Positions 6,552-15,482 of a stretch of DNA of 28,432 bases are shown piece after piece (position 1 is the stretch's first letter; each line of letters opens with the position of its first letter). The notes under the pieces were generated by a model, which made no database searches, was not told where the DNA came from, and saw only the letters and a program-made list of their open reading frames with translations. Made by a program: the position numbers and the translations under genes. Origin of the DNA: JAAYQA01 sp964510345 (GTDB taxonomy: Bacteria; Bacillota; Clostridia; Tissierellales; Peptoniphilaceae). Where the stretch lies: NCBI GenBank assembly GCA_964510345.1, contig CAZEBB010000024.1, positions 1 to 28,432 of the forward strand, written 5' to 3'.

Positions 6552-7778
6552 TTAAATTAGTGGCAATATAATTTCGACAGTATATAGTCTTCCCTCTTGA
6601 TTCGCCTCATAGAGCCCTTCATATTGATCGACGATTTCGCGTACGCTTTTCAGACCGATTCCCCGATCCCTTCGGTAGGCTCTCTTTTCGGTCATATTGA
6701 ATGAGTTCGTGATCTTCAGGGAGGTACGCGCCGGGTAATGTTGAAAATCAACATGTAGTAGGCGACCCTGTACCGGCAGTTTTTCCAAAGCTTCGACCGC
6801 ATTATCCAGCAAATTTCCAACGATGATGGCAAGATCCGTATTTTCTATTCCCAATGCTCTCGGTATTTGGCAGTTGATCTCCAATGATTGGCCGGGAATG
6901 TCGATCTGGTCAAGTTTGGCGGTCAAAAGTAGTTGGAGAACTTCATTCTCCGTATAAATGATTGCACCGGAGCTTTCAATTTCTTCCGTCTTTTTCCGTA
7001 TTCTGTCTCGCATCTCAGAATCTTCCGAAGCTAAAACTCCAAATAAAAAATTCTTTAGATCATGCTTTTGCTGACGGATTTCTTTTTCGTAGCGTTCGAA
7101 CTGCTCGTAATACTTTTGTTGTGCTTCTAATTGAAGAGCGAGTTCTTGTGCTTGCTTTTCCGAGTACTTTTGTTTGGCTGTCACCTCAAATAGCCAAAAT
7201 ACGAGTAGGGATAGAATCAGTAGAACGGAGTTTGAGACGATTCTCGAAAATGTCGGCGCTTCCTCTTGGGCAAGGTTCGGAGTGAAAAGTAACGTATATA
7301 GAAAAATGACAACCCAAATAATGGCCACCATGGCGACTGTCTTTCTGTCGGCCTCCCATTCTCTTACTTTACTTTTTAGAACTATGGCTTGAACGACGAT
7401 CAGCCGTAAAAGGATGGAGATCAGCCCGTGAATAATGTAATTCGCCTGCATATCATGACCTAATAGGGCGAATAGTTGAAACAGCACAAAATCCAGCCCA
7501 ATATTCAAAACCAGTAGCGCTAAGATGAGAAGCGTTTTTTTCTTCCAGCTCTCCGGATAAAACTGACTGATTCCGGTCATAAACCCGATGGATGCGAATA
7601 GATTAAGCAAGGGTTCGTTCTTCGTGTTTAAAGCGACAAAGGCGACGAGCATTGCCATACTCGCCGGTACGACAATAGGTGAAGAAGTTTTTCGTTCTCC
7701 AAGAAATGTTCCAAAATATCGAAATAGGATATACATTTCAGCTATCCCGTTCATCACATAAAATACAAGATTTTCCAT
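6552..7778 (-). CDS. agrC: AgrC/FsrC-like peptide-sensing histidine kinase
   Basis: The 408-residue kinase has six predicted membrane segments in residues 1-200 (the peptide-sensing part), a coiled linker (about 200-235), and a HPK10-type kinase core with the phosphorylated His in QQKHDLKNFL (about residue 239). The N-box is GNLLDNAVEAL (about 321-331) and the G-box is RGIGLKSVREIV. There is no F-box, as usual for this family. The start is ATG 7776-7778; a GTG two codons upstream (7784) is possible but too close to the AGGA element. It overlaps or abuts the regulator gene stop (7781). The predicted ligand is the peptide from 6267-6428. Whether this kinase or a different one senses it cannot be read from sequence. 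Confidence 0.9.
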   Translation of the reverse strand: MENLVFYVMNGIAEMYILFRYFGTFLGERKTSSPIVVPASMAMLVAFVALNTKNEPLLNLFASIGFMTGISQFYPESWKKKTLLILALLVLNIGLDFVLFQLFALLGHDMQANYIIHGLISILLRLIVVQAIVLKSKVREWEADRKTVAMVAIIWVVIFLYTLLFTPNLAQEEAPTFSRIVSNSVLLILSLLVFWLFEVTAKQKYSEKQAQELALQLEAQQKYYEQFERYEKEIRQQKHDLKNFLFGVLASEDSEMRDRIRKKTEEIESSGAIIYTENEVLQLLLTAKLDQIDIPGQSLEINCQIPRALGIENTDLAIIVGNLLDNAVEALEKLPVQGRLLHVDFQHYPARTSLKITNSFNMTEKRAYRRDRGIGLKSVREIVDQYEGLYEANQEGRLYTVEIILPLI

Positions 7779-7780
7779 CT

Positions 7781-8506
7781 TCACACTGATCCTAATCGTA
7801 GTATCGCTTTTTTCAAAAACGTAATTCCTTCTGTATTGGCTTCATACGCACTACCGTTTTTCATAATGACCTTATGCTTTTCCCCGATATTTTTCGGCTG
7901 TTCAAAAGTCGTAACCAAGTCGGAGCGAATCATCGTGTTTCGGCTGATGGGTACCCACCGCTTTTGAATGTTGATCTTTTGACTCAGACTCTTCATACTC
8001 TCGTTTGTCTCGTAAAAGTCATGATTGTACATGTGAATCTGCGTCTTACGCCCTTTCCTGACTAATGCGACGATCTCATCGACGGGAAGGGTCTGCTTTC
8101 GGTAATCTTCCGTAATCTCAACAAAAGCGCCGGGCTGATTTCTTTTTTCTACCACTTTTTGTAATAGAGGCTCCATTTTTTCGCGCGCTAGCGGTTTGAC
8201 AAGATACCCGAGAGGATGGGCTTCATATCCGTCGAGAGCGTATTTCTCGAACGACGTAACAAAAATAATCTCGGCATATTGAGCGGTTTTACGGATCTCT
8301 TTCGCGATATCGATCCCATTTTCTTCTCCGATTTCTATATCCAATACGTACAAATCGTATTCCGTTTTCTCCCGTGCAATATCTAAGGCTTGTCCGGACT
8401 GGAATGAGTCAATCAGAACCGAGGGCTCATTCACAATCTCCCGAATTAACGCCTGCGTATGGTCTAATAACTTTTTTTCATCATCGACAATCGCAATTCT
8501 CAGCAC
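7781..8506 (-). CDS. agrA: LytTR-family response regulator (AgrA/FsrA-like)
   Basis: The 241-residue regulator has a receiver domain (1-120) with the acidic pair Asp8/Asp9, phospho-acceptor Asp56 in YVLDIEIG, Thr84 in IFVTSF and Lys104 in YLVKPL. A LytTR DNA-binding domain follows (about 130-235), with the characteristic GRKTQIHMYNHDFYETNESM strand region and RWVPISRNTMIR. It starts with GTG at 8504-8506, supported by GGGAGGTG 8 bases upstream. It is followed directly by the kinase gene. Only 29 bases separate it from the bioY stop, with no terminator between, so some transcription may come from the bioY promoter. Confidence 0.93.
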   Translation of the reverse strand: MLRIAIVDDEKKLLDHTQALIREIVNEPSVLIDSFQSGQALDIAREKTEYDLYVLDIEIGEENGIDIAKEIRKTAQYAEIIFVTSFEKYALDGYEAHPLGYLVKPLAREKMEPLLQKVVEKRNQPGAFVEITEDYRKQTLPVDEIVALVRKGRKTQIHMYNHDFYETNESMKSLSQKINIQKRWVPISRNTMIRSDLVTTFEQPKNIGEKHKVIMKNGSAYEANTEGITFLKKAILRLGSV

Positions 8507-8535
8507 GTACGAAACACCTCCCTAACTCTCTTACT

Positions 8536-9084
8536 TTAACGACAGGCTCTTCCCCTCGTCGCACGTCGAACGCGTGGCCCTATCCAGAGTGCGAGGCCGG
8601 CTTTGATGATGTCAAACGGAAGATACGGGATAACGCCTGCCATGAATGCGGCGGCCAACGGCATGCCGGCCTGATACGAAAGCCAAAGTGACCCGAACAA
8701 GTAGCACACGGCGTTGCCAAGCACATAGCCCGGCGCGGTCGCCGCGATGCCTTTCTCTTTGTCGACAAATCGGCCGATAATCCACGTCATGAAAATAAAG
8801 CCGAGCAGATATCCTCCTGTCGGACCGACGATCTTGGCGAAGCCAGCTCCGTAATTGGAGAACACGGGTAAGCCGATGGAGCCGACTAATAGATACACCA
8901 ACACCGATACCGTCGCCAGTTTTGCACCTAATGTGTAGATTCCCAGATAGATCCCGATGTGGATCAGCGAGATTGGCACGGGGCTCCCGGGAACGGGCAA
9001 GGCGATCGGCCCCAAAACGCAGAGCACGGCGGTGATCAGCGCTACACGAACGAGCGTTGCCGTTTTTGATGATTCATATACCAT
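8536..9084 (-). CDS. bioY: BioY, substrate-binding subunit of an ECF biotin transporter
   Basis: BioY is the membrane S-component that binds biotin for the energy-coupling-factor ABC transporter. The 182-residue protein has six membrane segments and the family signatures: LPVPGSPVPISLIHIGIYL near residue 28, YLLVGSIGLPVFSNYGAG, and GPTGGYLLGFI near residue 88. The C-terminus is Arg-rich (RVRRATRGRACR), unusual but consistent with positive-inside topology. No EcfA or EcfT genes are nearby, so it presumably uses a shared module elsewhere. The start ATG has GAGAGGA at 7 bases. No BirA-type TTAACC palindrome was recognisable upstream, so biotin control is undecided. Confidence 0.95.
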   Translation of the reverse strand: MVYESSKTATLVRVALITAVLCVLGPIALPVPGSPVPISLIHIGIYLGIYTLGAKLATVSVLVYLLVGSIGLPVFSNYGAGFAKIVGPTGGYLLGFIFMTWIIGRFVDKEKGIAATAPGYVLGNAVCYLFGSLWLSYQAGMPLAAAFMAGVIPYLPFDIIKAGLALWIGPRVRRATRGRACR

Positions 9085-9153
9085 AAAGTTTCCTCTCTTA
9101 GTCTTGATGTGGCGATTTCAGATACTTTAACACCTGAATTGCCCTTAGACCTA

Positions 9154-9159
9154 ATCATA
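9154..9159 (-). promoter_or_regulatory. Probable bioY promoter (extended -10)
   Basis: TGT-TATGAT on the minus strand lies about 70 bases upstream of the bioY start. No good -35 is seen. The leader between it and bioY contains two similar segments, TTAACACCTGAAT and TTAGACCTAATC, as read on the plus strand; their meaning is unknown. Confidence 0.4.
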
Positions 9160-9221
9160 ACACACCCAGATCAAAAAGAAGAATCGACGCCTGAGACCAT
9201 TATCGTCCTCGCGAGAGCAAG

Positions 9222-9249
9222 AAAAAACCACCCTGGGGTCAGAGTGGTT
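9222..9249 (-). terminator. Terminator of the MMPL/heptad-repeat operon
   Basis: On the minus strand AACCACTCTG pairs with CAGGGTGGTT (one G-U) around a short loop, followed by TTTTTT. It lies 15 bases after the stop of the heptad-repeat gene. Confidence 0.88.
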
Positions 9250-9263
9250 TGAGTGGTAATAGT

Positions 9264-11684
9264 CTATCGGAAGAGATCTAAGATCTTCTCGATGATCCCT
9301 TTCGGCTCTTCCGGTTCGATCACCGGCTCTTCGGCTTTCGGGGCTTTTACGCCTTCGGTCATATACACGAATTGCACGGATTGAACTGCCGGGTTTTTCG
9401 CGGAAGCGAAGGAGACGGGCTTGAAGTCTTTGGGCATGAACTCGTCGATCACTTCGTCCATGCGCTCTTGCATCTGCTGATCCATGCCGCCGGTTTCGTC
9501 GCGCAGGGTCTGCATGCCGGACGCGAGGTCGTCGCCACCGTTGGCTAAGCGAAGCATCCCGTTTTGGAATTCGATCATGCCGTTGGCATAGCTCTTCACG
9601 CCGTCGGCGTAGTCGCGCATCCCGGAGTTGAGCGATTGTGCGCCGGTGAGCAGTTCACGGTGTCCGGACAACAGCGATTTGGAGCCGTTGATCAGCTGGT
9701 TCAGGTCGTCACTAAAGTCCATTTCGGACGCTAAGCTGCCGAGTCGTTCCGCCATGGTAGCGATCCCCGCGCTGAGTTGCGCAGCGCCGGGCACGAGTGC
9801 CGCACTTCCCGCGATCAAGCCTTGGGAGAGTTGCTTGTAGCCGCTCTGCAGCCCGGTGAGGCCCTGCACTAAGCCGGGCGTGGTTTGCGACGGGTTGTCG
9901 ATCCCCGCGGACAACTTCGAGAGTCCCTCAACCAATCCGCCGTGGAACGCATTGTACTGCGTGGACAGTTGTTGGATGCCGGAGATCAACGGACCCATTT
10001 GGCCCATCATGGCTGCCGGGTCGATCCCGGAGAGCTGGCCGCTCGCGGATTGGATGCCTTCCAGCATCTTCGCCGTCGCGTCGCGCAGCGATTGCATGCC
10101 GGCCAGCATCTGACCGGACTGGGTCAGCGCGGAGATCGCGCCTTCAACGGTGGCGATCTGCGGCTCTAAATACGCCGCTCGCTCCTGCATGATGCCCAGC
10201 AGCGCATAGGCTTCCGGATTGGTTTCCGGCGTGACGGTCGTAAAGTCGATTCCCTCCGCTTCCGGATTTCTCAAAACGTAGACGGTGTGGGTCATCGTGT
10301 CGCGCAAGGTGCCCAACGCTTCGATCAGCCCCTGCATGGCTGCAGGATCCGCGGATGCCAGCGCTTGGTCCAATGCGCCGAGGTATTCGGTGAGTCCCGC
10401 GGAAAGCTGCGAGAGTCCGCTCGACAATTGATCCAATCCGCTCGTGTCAATCGAAGGCATTCCGCCCGAGAGCGCAGAGGAGATCTCTGTGAGTGCTTTT
10501 TGAATTTGTGTGGATGCGGCGATCATGCCGGGTTGTGTGCCGTCGCCGTTGGCAAAGGTGCTGAATCCGCCGGCTAATTGCTGGGCACCGGCCGTGACGG
10601 CGTCGAGTCCTTGGGCGAATTCAGATGAAGATCCCAAATTGTTGTTTAGCGCGGTGTCAAAATCTTTGATCCCACCGGATAATTGGACACTACCGTTGAC
10701 CAGTGCGTCTAAACCGCCGGTGTCAAAAGAGGGCATATTGGACGCCATGGAGCCGACGCCCTGCTCAAGTGCTTGCACATATTGCGCCAAGCCCTTTTCA
10801 TAGTCGCTCATACCACCCGAAAACTTCGCGAGCCCTTCGCTGAGGGTATACGCGGCGCTGGAGAGTTCTCCGGCACCGGAGCGCAGTTTGCCGGTCGCGT
10901 CATACACGCTGCCGACGCCATTCGTAAATTCGCCGACCCCGTCGGTCAATTGACCGATCGCGTCCTGCAGTTGCACCAGCTCCCCAGTGTACTCGCTGAG
11001 GTCAGGCACTTCAAATTCCATGGAAAACGGCATCCCTGCGATTTGAATCATGCCGAGTTCGATATTGGTCCCGTGTGCCGTTACGGTGAAGGTTTCTTCT
11101 TTATCGGGCATCAGGGTGAAAGTGACGAGTTTGGTTGCGCCTTGGCTGGCTACCGTTCCGTTTTCGGCTTGGATGCCGTCAAAACGCGAACCGTCTAAAT
11201 TCACCATCATTTGCAATAGATAGTTTTGGGCGAATGCTTTGTTGGCCTTTGCGTTCTTCTTTACTTGGATCTCGACGGTAAGTTCTCCGGTCTTTCCGAC
11301 GATCTCTTCCGCCTTCATCTCTTTGCCGTCCAGCTGATAGCGAATCGCGATCTCCCACGGCAGCTGTGCGTCGCGCATCTTCCCCTGGTAGTAGAAAGGC
11401 GCTTGTTTCGAGTCGATCTCGACGCGGTCGCCGGCTTTTTGGAGGGCGTCCGCATTGGTGAGATTGATCACTTCGTCATACGAACCGTAGTCCACCAGAT
11501 CGCCCGGGTTCTTCTCGAAACCGTTGACAACCAGCACGTCGGATACGGCGCCGTCGGCCTGCATCTTCGCATAGACCACTTCGGATTTCTGTTCACTTGC
11601 CTGCGCGAATATCATCTGCGGCGACGAGAGCAACATCGCCAACGCCGTCAGCAGAGCCCCCGCTCTCTTAAACATGATCTTCAT
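9264..11684 (-). CDS. Secreted Leu-x-x-Gly heptad-repeat protein (YhgE/Pip-like repeats)
   Basis: The 806-residue product has an N-terminal signal peptide (cleavage probably after QMIFAQA) and a globular region (30-230). A long stretch (about 235-730) follows that is dominated by xxxLxxG heptads such as LSSGLSQLSAGL and YANGMIEFQNGM, the repeat type found in YhgE/Pip and MmpL-associated proteins. The C-terminal segment (about 760-806) is Pro/Glu-rich. Unlike YhgE it lacks the C-terminal membrane block, so it should be released or held by its partner. The start ATG 11682-11684 has AAGGAAG upstream. It overlaps the MMPL gene by 17 bases, so the two are translated together and likely form an envelope complex. 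Confidence 0.85.
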   Translation of the reverse strand: MKIMFKRAGALLTALAMLLSSPQMIFAQASEQKSEVVYAKMQADGAVSDVLVVNGFEKNPGDLVDYGSYDEVINLTNADALQKAGDRVEIDSKQAPFYYQGKMRDAQLPWEIAIRYQLDGKEMKAEEIVGKTGELTVEIQVKKNAKANKAFAQNYLLQMMVNLDGSRFDGIQAENGTVASQGATKLVTFTLMPDKEETFTVTAHGTNIELGMIQIAGMPFSMEFEVPDLSEYTGELVQLQDAIGQLTDGVGEFTNGVGSVYDATGKLRSGAGELSSAAYTLSEGLAKFSGGMSDYEKGLAQYVQALEQGVGSMASNMPSFDTGGLDALVNGSVQLSGGIKDFDTALNNNLGSSSEFAQGLDAVTAGAQQLAGGFSTFANGDGTQPGMIAASTQIQKALTEISSALSGGMPSIDTSGLDQLSSGLSQLSAGLTEYLGALDQALASADPAAMQGLIEALGTLRDTMTHTVYVLRNPEAEGIDFTTVTPETNPEAYALLGIMQERAAYLEPQIATVEGAISALTQSGQMLAGMQSLRDATAKMLEGIQSASGQLSGIDPAAMMGQMGPLISGIQQLSTQYNAFHGGLVEGLSKLSAGIDNPSQTTPGLVQGLTGLQSGYKQLSQGLIAGSAALVPGAAQLSAGIATMAERLGSLASEMDFSDDLNQLINGSKSLLSGHRELLTGAQSLNSGMRDYADGVKSYANGMIEFQNGMLRLANGGDDLASGMQTLRDETGGMDQQMQERMDEVIDEFMPKDFKPVSFASAKNPAVQSVQFVYMTEGVKAPKAEEPVIEPEEPKGIIEKILDLFR

Positions 11685-13743
11685 TTTCTTCCTTTCTCTT
11701 TTTCAAAAACTGCCACGTCGTCTTGTGAATGACGCCGTCAAACAGGACTAACAATCCCGGTAAAAACAATATGACCATGATAAACGAGAAACTCGCGCCT
11801 CTCGCCAGTACTTCTCCCAGCTCGCTCACAATCGCCAACGACGACACCCTTTGTAAAATCGCCCCGGCTAAAGTCAGGATCAGGGCCGGCGGCAGCAGTG
11901 TGCCGAAGGTCTGTGCGATGGTTTCTCTTGCGGCGCCCTTTTTGTCCATGAGCTCGCGATTGTCCAGATAATGCTGGGTGAAGAGAATCCCGTAGTCGAC
12001 CGTCGCTCCCAGTTGGATCGTGGAGATGATCAGGTAGCCGATATAGCTGAGCGATGTGTTGGTCAAGTACGGCACGCTCAGGTTAAACCAGATCGACGAT
12101 TCGATCGTCAGCAACAGGATCAGCGGAATACTGAGCGATTTGAAGCTGATCAGCACGACGAGCCCGACCATCGCGATCGCCAAGCCGTTGACGATGGCGT
12201 TGTCCTTGGTGATCGTCTCACGCATGTCGTACGTGACGACGCTCTCGCCCACGAGCTGATAGGTGCCGGGAAAGTACTTCTCCGCTACCGCGCGCAATTC
12301 TTCCACAAGACCGAAGGCTTGGGGGCCTTCCTTTTCGGAGCGCACCGTCAGCACGAGGCGGCTGTAATTGTCGGAGAGTAACGACGCCTGCAAATCCTCT
12401 GCGATCACTTCCGTGGGGATCAGCCGACTTATCTGGCTCTCATAGGAGAGGACACTCAGAACATTCGGCATCGCCTTGAGTTCATCGTGCAGCTGCTTTT
12501 CTTTCCCCCATTCATCTCGGGGAACCAGCAGCGCAATGGATAGGTTCTTTCCAAACTTATCTTCAATTAAATGTCGGTCCGCATACTCTCTGGACGTTTT
12601 GTCGTAGTCTGCGTTTCCGTAGATGAAGTCGTTCTTTTGCTGCGCGAGAAATGCCGGGATGATCAGAATGGAGATTACGATCATGAGCGGGATGCGCGCT
12701 TTGGATACGACCTTTGCGACGCCTCCGAAGCTCGGCATATAGCGGCGATGGCGCGCCTTTTCAACCCACTTGTCGGTTAAAAGAGAGAGCACCGGCAAGA
12801 GTAAGAGCACGCTGACCAAACTGAGCAAGACCCCTTTGGCCAATACCAGCCCCAAGTCCGGCCCGATCTGGAATCGCATGAAGATGAGAGCCAAAAAGCC
12901 GAATACCGTCGTCATGCTTGACGCCAAGATGGGGTTCGCGCTCTTCGTGATCGCCTCTTCCATCGCGTCGACGGAAGATTTCCCTTTCCCTCGGTATTCC
13001 TCATAGCGGTGTAGGAGGAAGATTCCGTAGTCCATGGAGACGGCGAGCTGCAAGATCGCCGTGACGGCCTGCGTCAAGAAACTTACTTCCGACTTAAAGA
13101 TATTCGTGCCCATATTGATCACGATCGCGACACCGATGCTGATCAAAAGCAATACCGGTTGTAACCACGAGTCGGTCGCCAGCATCAGGATCAGGATCCC
13201 GATGGGCACCATAAACAGCATAATGACCGATATCTCGGAGCCGATCGCGCTTTGCGCATTCGCCAAGTCGATCAGCTGCCCTTCGACGGCGCCTTCCGGT
13301 CCTGCGATCTCCTGCAGTTGATCCTTTGTGGTAACCGTGTCCTCAAAGTCGGTAATCACTTGGAAAAGTGCACTGCCATCTCGGTAGTAGGTTTCGATCA
13401 GTTCCGGGTCGGCCAGTTCCACGGGTGTCTTCACGTCGTAGAAGTCATCCAACCACAAGACATCGCTTACATGCGTAAGTTCCATCATGCTCGCTTTGCG
13501 CTGCAATGCCTCCTGGATGCTCACATCCGGGATGTATACGCGTGCATTGGGAATCGCATCATCAAATTCTTTTTCCATGGTCTTCATGGCCACGGTTGAA
13601 GGAGCGCTTTCCGGTACATAATCCTGCAAATTGTAGTTAATTTTGACCAGCGGTATGCACAGCGCGCTGATGGCCGTTACAATTAGAAATACGAGGAGGA
13701 TCAACACCTTATGGCGTACGATCCACTTTGCTATTTTATTCAT
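11668..13743 (-). CDS. MMPL/RND-family membrane transporter
   Basis: This 691-residue transporter has the duplicated RND layout. One membrane helix is followed by an outside loop (about 35-165), five helices, a cytoplasmic linker, a helix, a second outside loop (about 375-505) and five more helices. The hallmark motifs occur in both halves: VSMDYGIFLLHRYEEYR and ATVDYGILFTQHYLDNR, where the Asp-Tyr pair belongs to the proton relay. It probably exports lipids, drugs or envelope components. The start is ATG 13741-13743 (AGGTGAT just upstream, MNKIAKWIVRHK); earlier in-frame starts would run into the operator. It is divergent from tetR, which very likely represses it. Confidence 0.92.
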   Translation of the reverse strand: MNKIAKWIVRHKVLILLVFLIVTAISALCIPLVKINYNLQDYVPESAPSTVAMKTMEKEFDDAIPNARVYIPDVSIQEALQRKASMMELTHVSDVLWLDDFYDVKTPVELADPELIETYYRDGSALFQVITDFEDTVTTKDQLQEIAGPEGAVEGQLIDLANAQSAIGSEISVIMLFMVPIGILILMLATDSWLQPVLLLISIGVAIVINMGTNIFKSEVSFLTQAVTAILQLAVSMDYGIFLLHRYEEYRGKGKSSVDAMEEAITKSANPILASSMTTVFGFLALIFMRFQIGPDLGLVLAKGVLLSLVSVLLLLPVLSLLTDKWVEKARHRRYMPSFGGVAKVVSKARIPLMIVISILIIPAFLAQQKNDFIYGNADYDKTSREYADRHLIEDKFGKNLSIALLVPRDEWGKEKQLHDELKAMPNVLSVLSYESQISRLIPTEVIAEDLQASLLSDNYSRLVLTVRSEKEGPQAFGLVEELRAVAEKYFPGTYQLVGESVVTYDMRETITKDNAIVNGLAIAMVGLVVLISFKSLSIPLILLLTIESSIWFNLSVPYLTNTSLSYIGYLIISTIQLGATVDYGILFTQHYLDNRELMDKKGAARETIAQTFGTLLPPALILTLAGAILQRVSSLAIVSELGEVLARGASFSFIMVILFLPGLLVLFDGVIHKTTWQFLKKRKEENEDHV

Positions 13744-13811
13744 TTTATCACCTATTCTTATGATAGATGAGGAATTTACTTCATGCAAGCGACAGATACT
13801 CGACATATGTC

Positions 13812-13848
13812 TTTTAATCAACACTTTTCATTTTAGTGTTGATTAAAA
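13812..13848. promoter_or_regulatory. TetR operator: perfect 14-bp inverted repeat overlapping divergent promoters
   Basis: TTTTAATCAACACT (13812-13825), a 9-base spacer and AGTGTTGATTAAAA (13835-13848) form an exact palindrome. Each arm contains TTGATT in the outward direction. On the minus strand TTGATT is followed after 17 bases by TATCTG, a plausible MMPL promoter. A TetR dimer here would block that promoter and probably its own. Confidence 0.8.
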
Positions 13849-13882
13849 TTTGATTCGGGTATGAATACGTTTGGAGGAAATT

Positions 13883-14485
13883 ATGAAAAGAAAAACCTAT
13901 GACAGAAGAGTTGAAAAGACACAAGAGTCACTTGATGAAGCTCTCCTCACTCTCTTACAAAAGAAACCGATTGAAAAGATCACCGTCACGGAGATATGTC
14001 GTGTCGCCAATATCAACCGCTCGACATTCTACTTGCACTATAAAGACATCGAAGACCTGTATCATCAGGCGGAGAACTCGCTCTACGATGCGTACCTTCG
14101 CTCACTGGAACGCTTTGTGGAGAAAGACACGGGCTGGTTGGGTGCACTCGTGCAAGAATCTGAAGCCGAACTTACCATTCTAAAAGAGACCTTCAGTTTT
14201 ATCGCCTCGCACCGCGAGATGGCATCGATCTTCATGAATGCCGACAAGCAGGGAAAGTTCTTCTCCCGTTTTTACGAAAGCGGAAAGGCGAGTTATCTCA
14301 AGAGCATCCGCACAAGGCGCAACCTCGACGAATCGCTCGCTCTCTATTACTACGACTTTGTCGCATCCGGCGTGGTCGGGCTGATCCGCAATTGGATGGC
14401 CACCGGAATGAAAGAGACCCCCGAGCAAATGACAAACTTTGCCGAGGGTCTCATACGATACGGAAATGCGGGAATGCGCTGGTAG
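13883..14485 (+). CDS. TetR-family transcriptional regulator
   Basis: This 200-residue repressor has an N-terminal helix-turn-helix (about residues 15-60): KITVTEICRVANINRSTFYLHYKDIEDLY, the canonical TetR recognition region. A divergent all-helical ligand domain follows. The start is the ATG at 13883, placed 5 bases after GGAGG. It faces away from the MMPL gene across the palindrome at 13812-13848, the usual arrangement of a local efflux repressor. The C-terminal domain contains no recognisable specificity. It ends 7 bases before the convergent dipeptidase stop codon, with no dedicated terminator between them. Confidence 0.93.
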   Translation: MKRKTYDRRVEKTQESLDEALLTLLQKKPIEKITVTEICRVANINRSTFYLHYKDIEDLYHQAENSLYDAYLRSLERFVEKDTGWLGALVQESEAELTILKETFSFIASHREMASIFMNADKQGKFFSRFYESGKASYLKSIRTRRNLDESLALYYYDFVASGVVGLIRNWMATGMKETPEQMTNFAEGLIRYGNAGMRW

Positions 14486-14492
14486 GGGCTCT

Positions 14493-15467
14493 TTATTTCC
14501 CTAAGCGATCTAACAGCGAGATAAAATTGCGATACGCAATGCCGTCGATCTGCTCTTGCGAATACCCTCTCTCCTTCAGCTTCGCGAGAAGAGCGGGTCC
14601 TTTGGTGATGTCTTCCAAGCCTTTGGTTCCGACATACTCCTCGGAGATAAACGCATCCGTCGAATCGGAGGCGATATATTCGAAGAAGTCAAAGCCTAGT
14701 GCGATGCGATCCGCACCGATTAGGTTCGCAATGTGGTCGATATGGTCCACAAACGTGTTCAAGGTGCGCTTTTCGGCATCGCGATGCACGAACTCGTGAA
14801 ATGCATTGAGCCCGACGAGCCCGCCGCTGGCACCGATCGCTTTGATCTGCTCATCCGTCAGATTTCTCGGAACATCGCAGATCGCGCGCACATTCGAGTG
14901 CGATGCGATCACGGGGCCGTTCGCCGCCTCAATCACATCCCAAAACGACTTTTCATTCAGGTGCGAGGTGTCTAGGACCATGCCCAGTTCTTCGATGATG
15001 CGGATGGCCTCACGCCCTTTGTCCGTCAGCCCACGGTTTTCATCCCCGCGAACACCGGTCGCCAACGCATTTTGCTCGTTCCACGTGAGCGAACAGTGGC
15101 GGAATCCCATGAGATAGAGCGGGTAGAGTGAATCGAGCTCGTCCTCTATGCCGGACAAACCTTCAATCCCCATTACGACAGCGAGCTGATTGGCGGCAAC
15201 CGCATCCGAAAACTCTTTTTCGTTGCGTACGATCGCTAATAGATCGCGATTTTGTAGGAGTTCCGCACTCGCCGCCCGCACGATCTCCCAGAATCTCTTC
15301 TTGGGTTCGGCATCGTGCGGCGGGTCGACCCATGCGATAAAGATCCCGCCGACCATTTGGCCCTTTTGAAAGCGCTCGACATGATGGTCGCGCACGACGT
15401 GTTGTGAACCGTTTTTTCTCTTAATGGAAACATCTGTCCAGATGTCTCCATGAATATCAAAAAGCAT
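14493..15467 (-). CDS. Membrane dipeptidase family (peptidase M19, renal dipeptidase-like)
   Basis: M19 enzymes are binuclear zinc hydrolases that cleave dipeptides, often with a D-residue. The 324-residue protein carries the ligand set: His6 and Asp8 in FDIHGDIW, bridging Glu102 in VMGIEGL, His169 in DTSHLNEKSF and His190 in IASHSNVR. Further conserved residues include Arg202 and the Asp in GFDFFEY. There is no signal peptide, so it acts in the cytoplasm. The start ATG has AAAGGAG 4 bases upstream. It follows the DUF819 gene after 15 bases and is probably co-transcribed, suggesting uptake of a peptide followed by its hydrolysis. All metal ligands are present, so activity is expected. Confidence 0.94.
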   Translation of the reverse strand: MLFDIHGDIWTDVSIKRKNGSQHVVRDHHVERFQKGQMVGGIFIAWVDPPHDAEPKKRFWEIVRAASAELLQNRDLLAIVRNEKEFSDAVAANQLAVVMGIEGLSGIEDELDSLYPLYLMGFRHCSLTWNEQNALATGVRGDENRGLTDKGREAIRIIEELGMVLDTSHLNEKSFWDVIEAANGPVIASHSNVRAICDVPRNLTDEQIKAIGASGGLVGLNAFHEFVHRDAEKRTLNTFVDHIDHIANLIGADRIALGFDFFEYIASDSTDAFISEEYVGTKGLEDITKGPALLAKLKERGYSQEQIDGIAYRNFISLLDRLGK

Positions 15468-15482
15468 AGTTCTCCTTTCTTA

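Noticed and set aside
9085..9160. A possible BirA (biotin repressor) operator in front of bioY
   Set aside because: No TTAACC-type inverted repeat with the expected spacing was found; only a loose direct repeat was seen.
13744..13824. An N-terminal extension of the MMPL protein starting at 13824
   Set aside because: It would begin inside the TetR operator and adds a polar stretch with no similarity to the family. The ATG at 13743 has its own AGGTGAT site.
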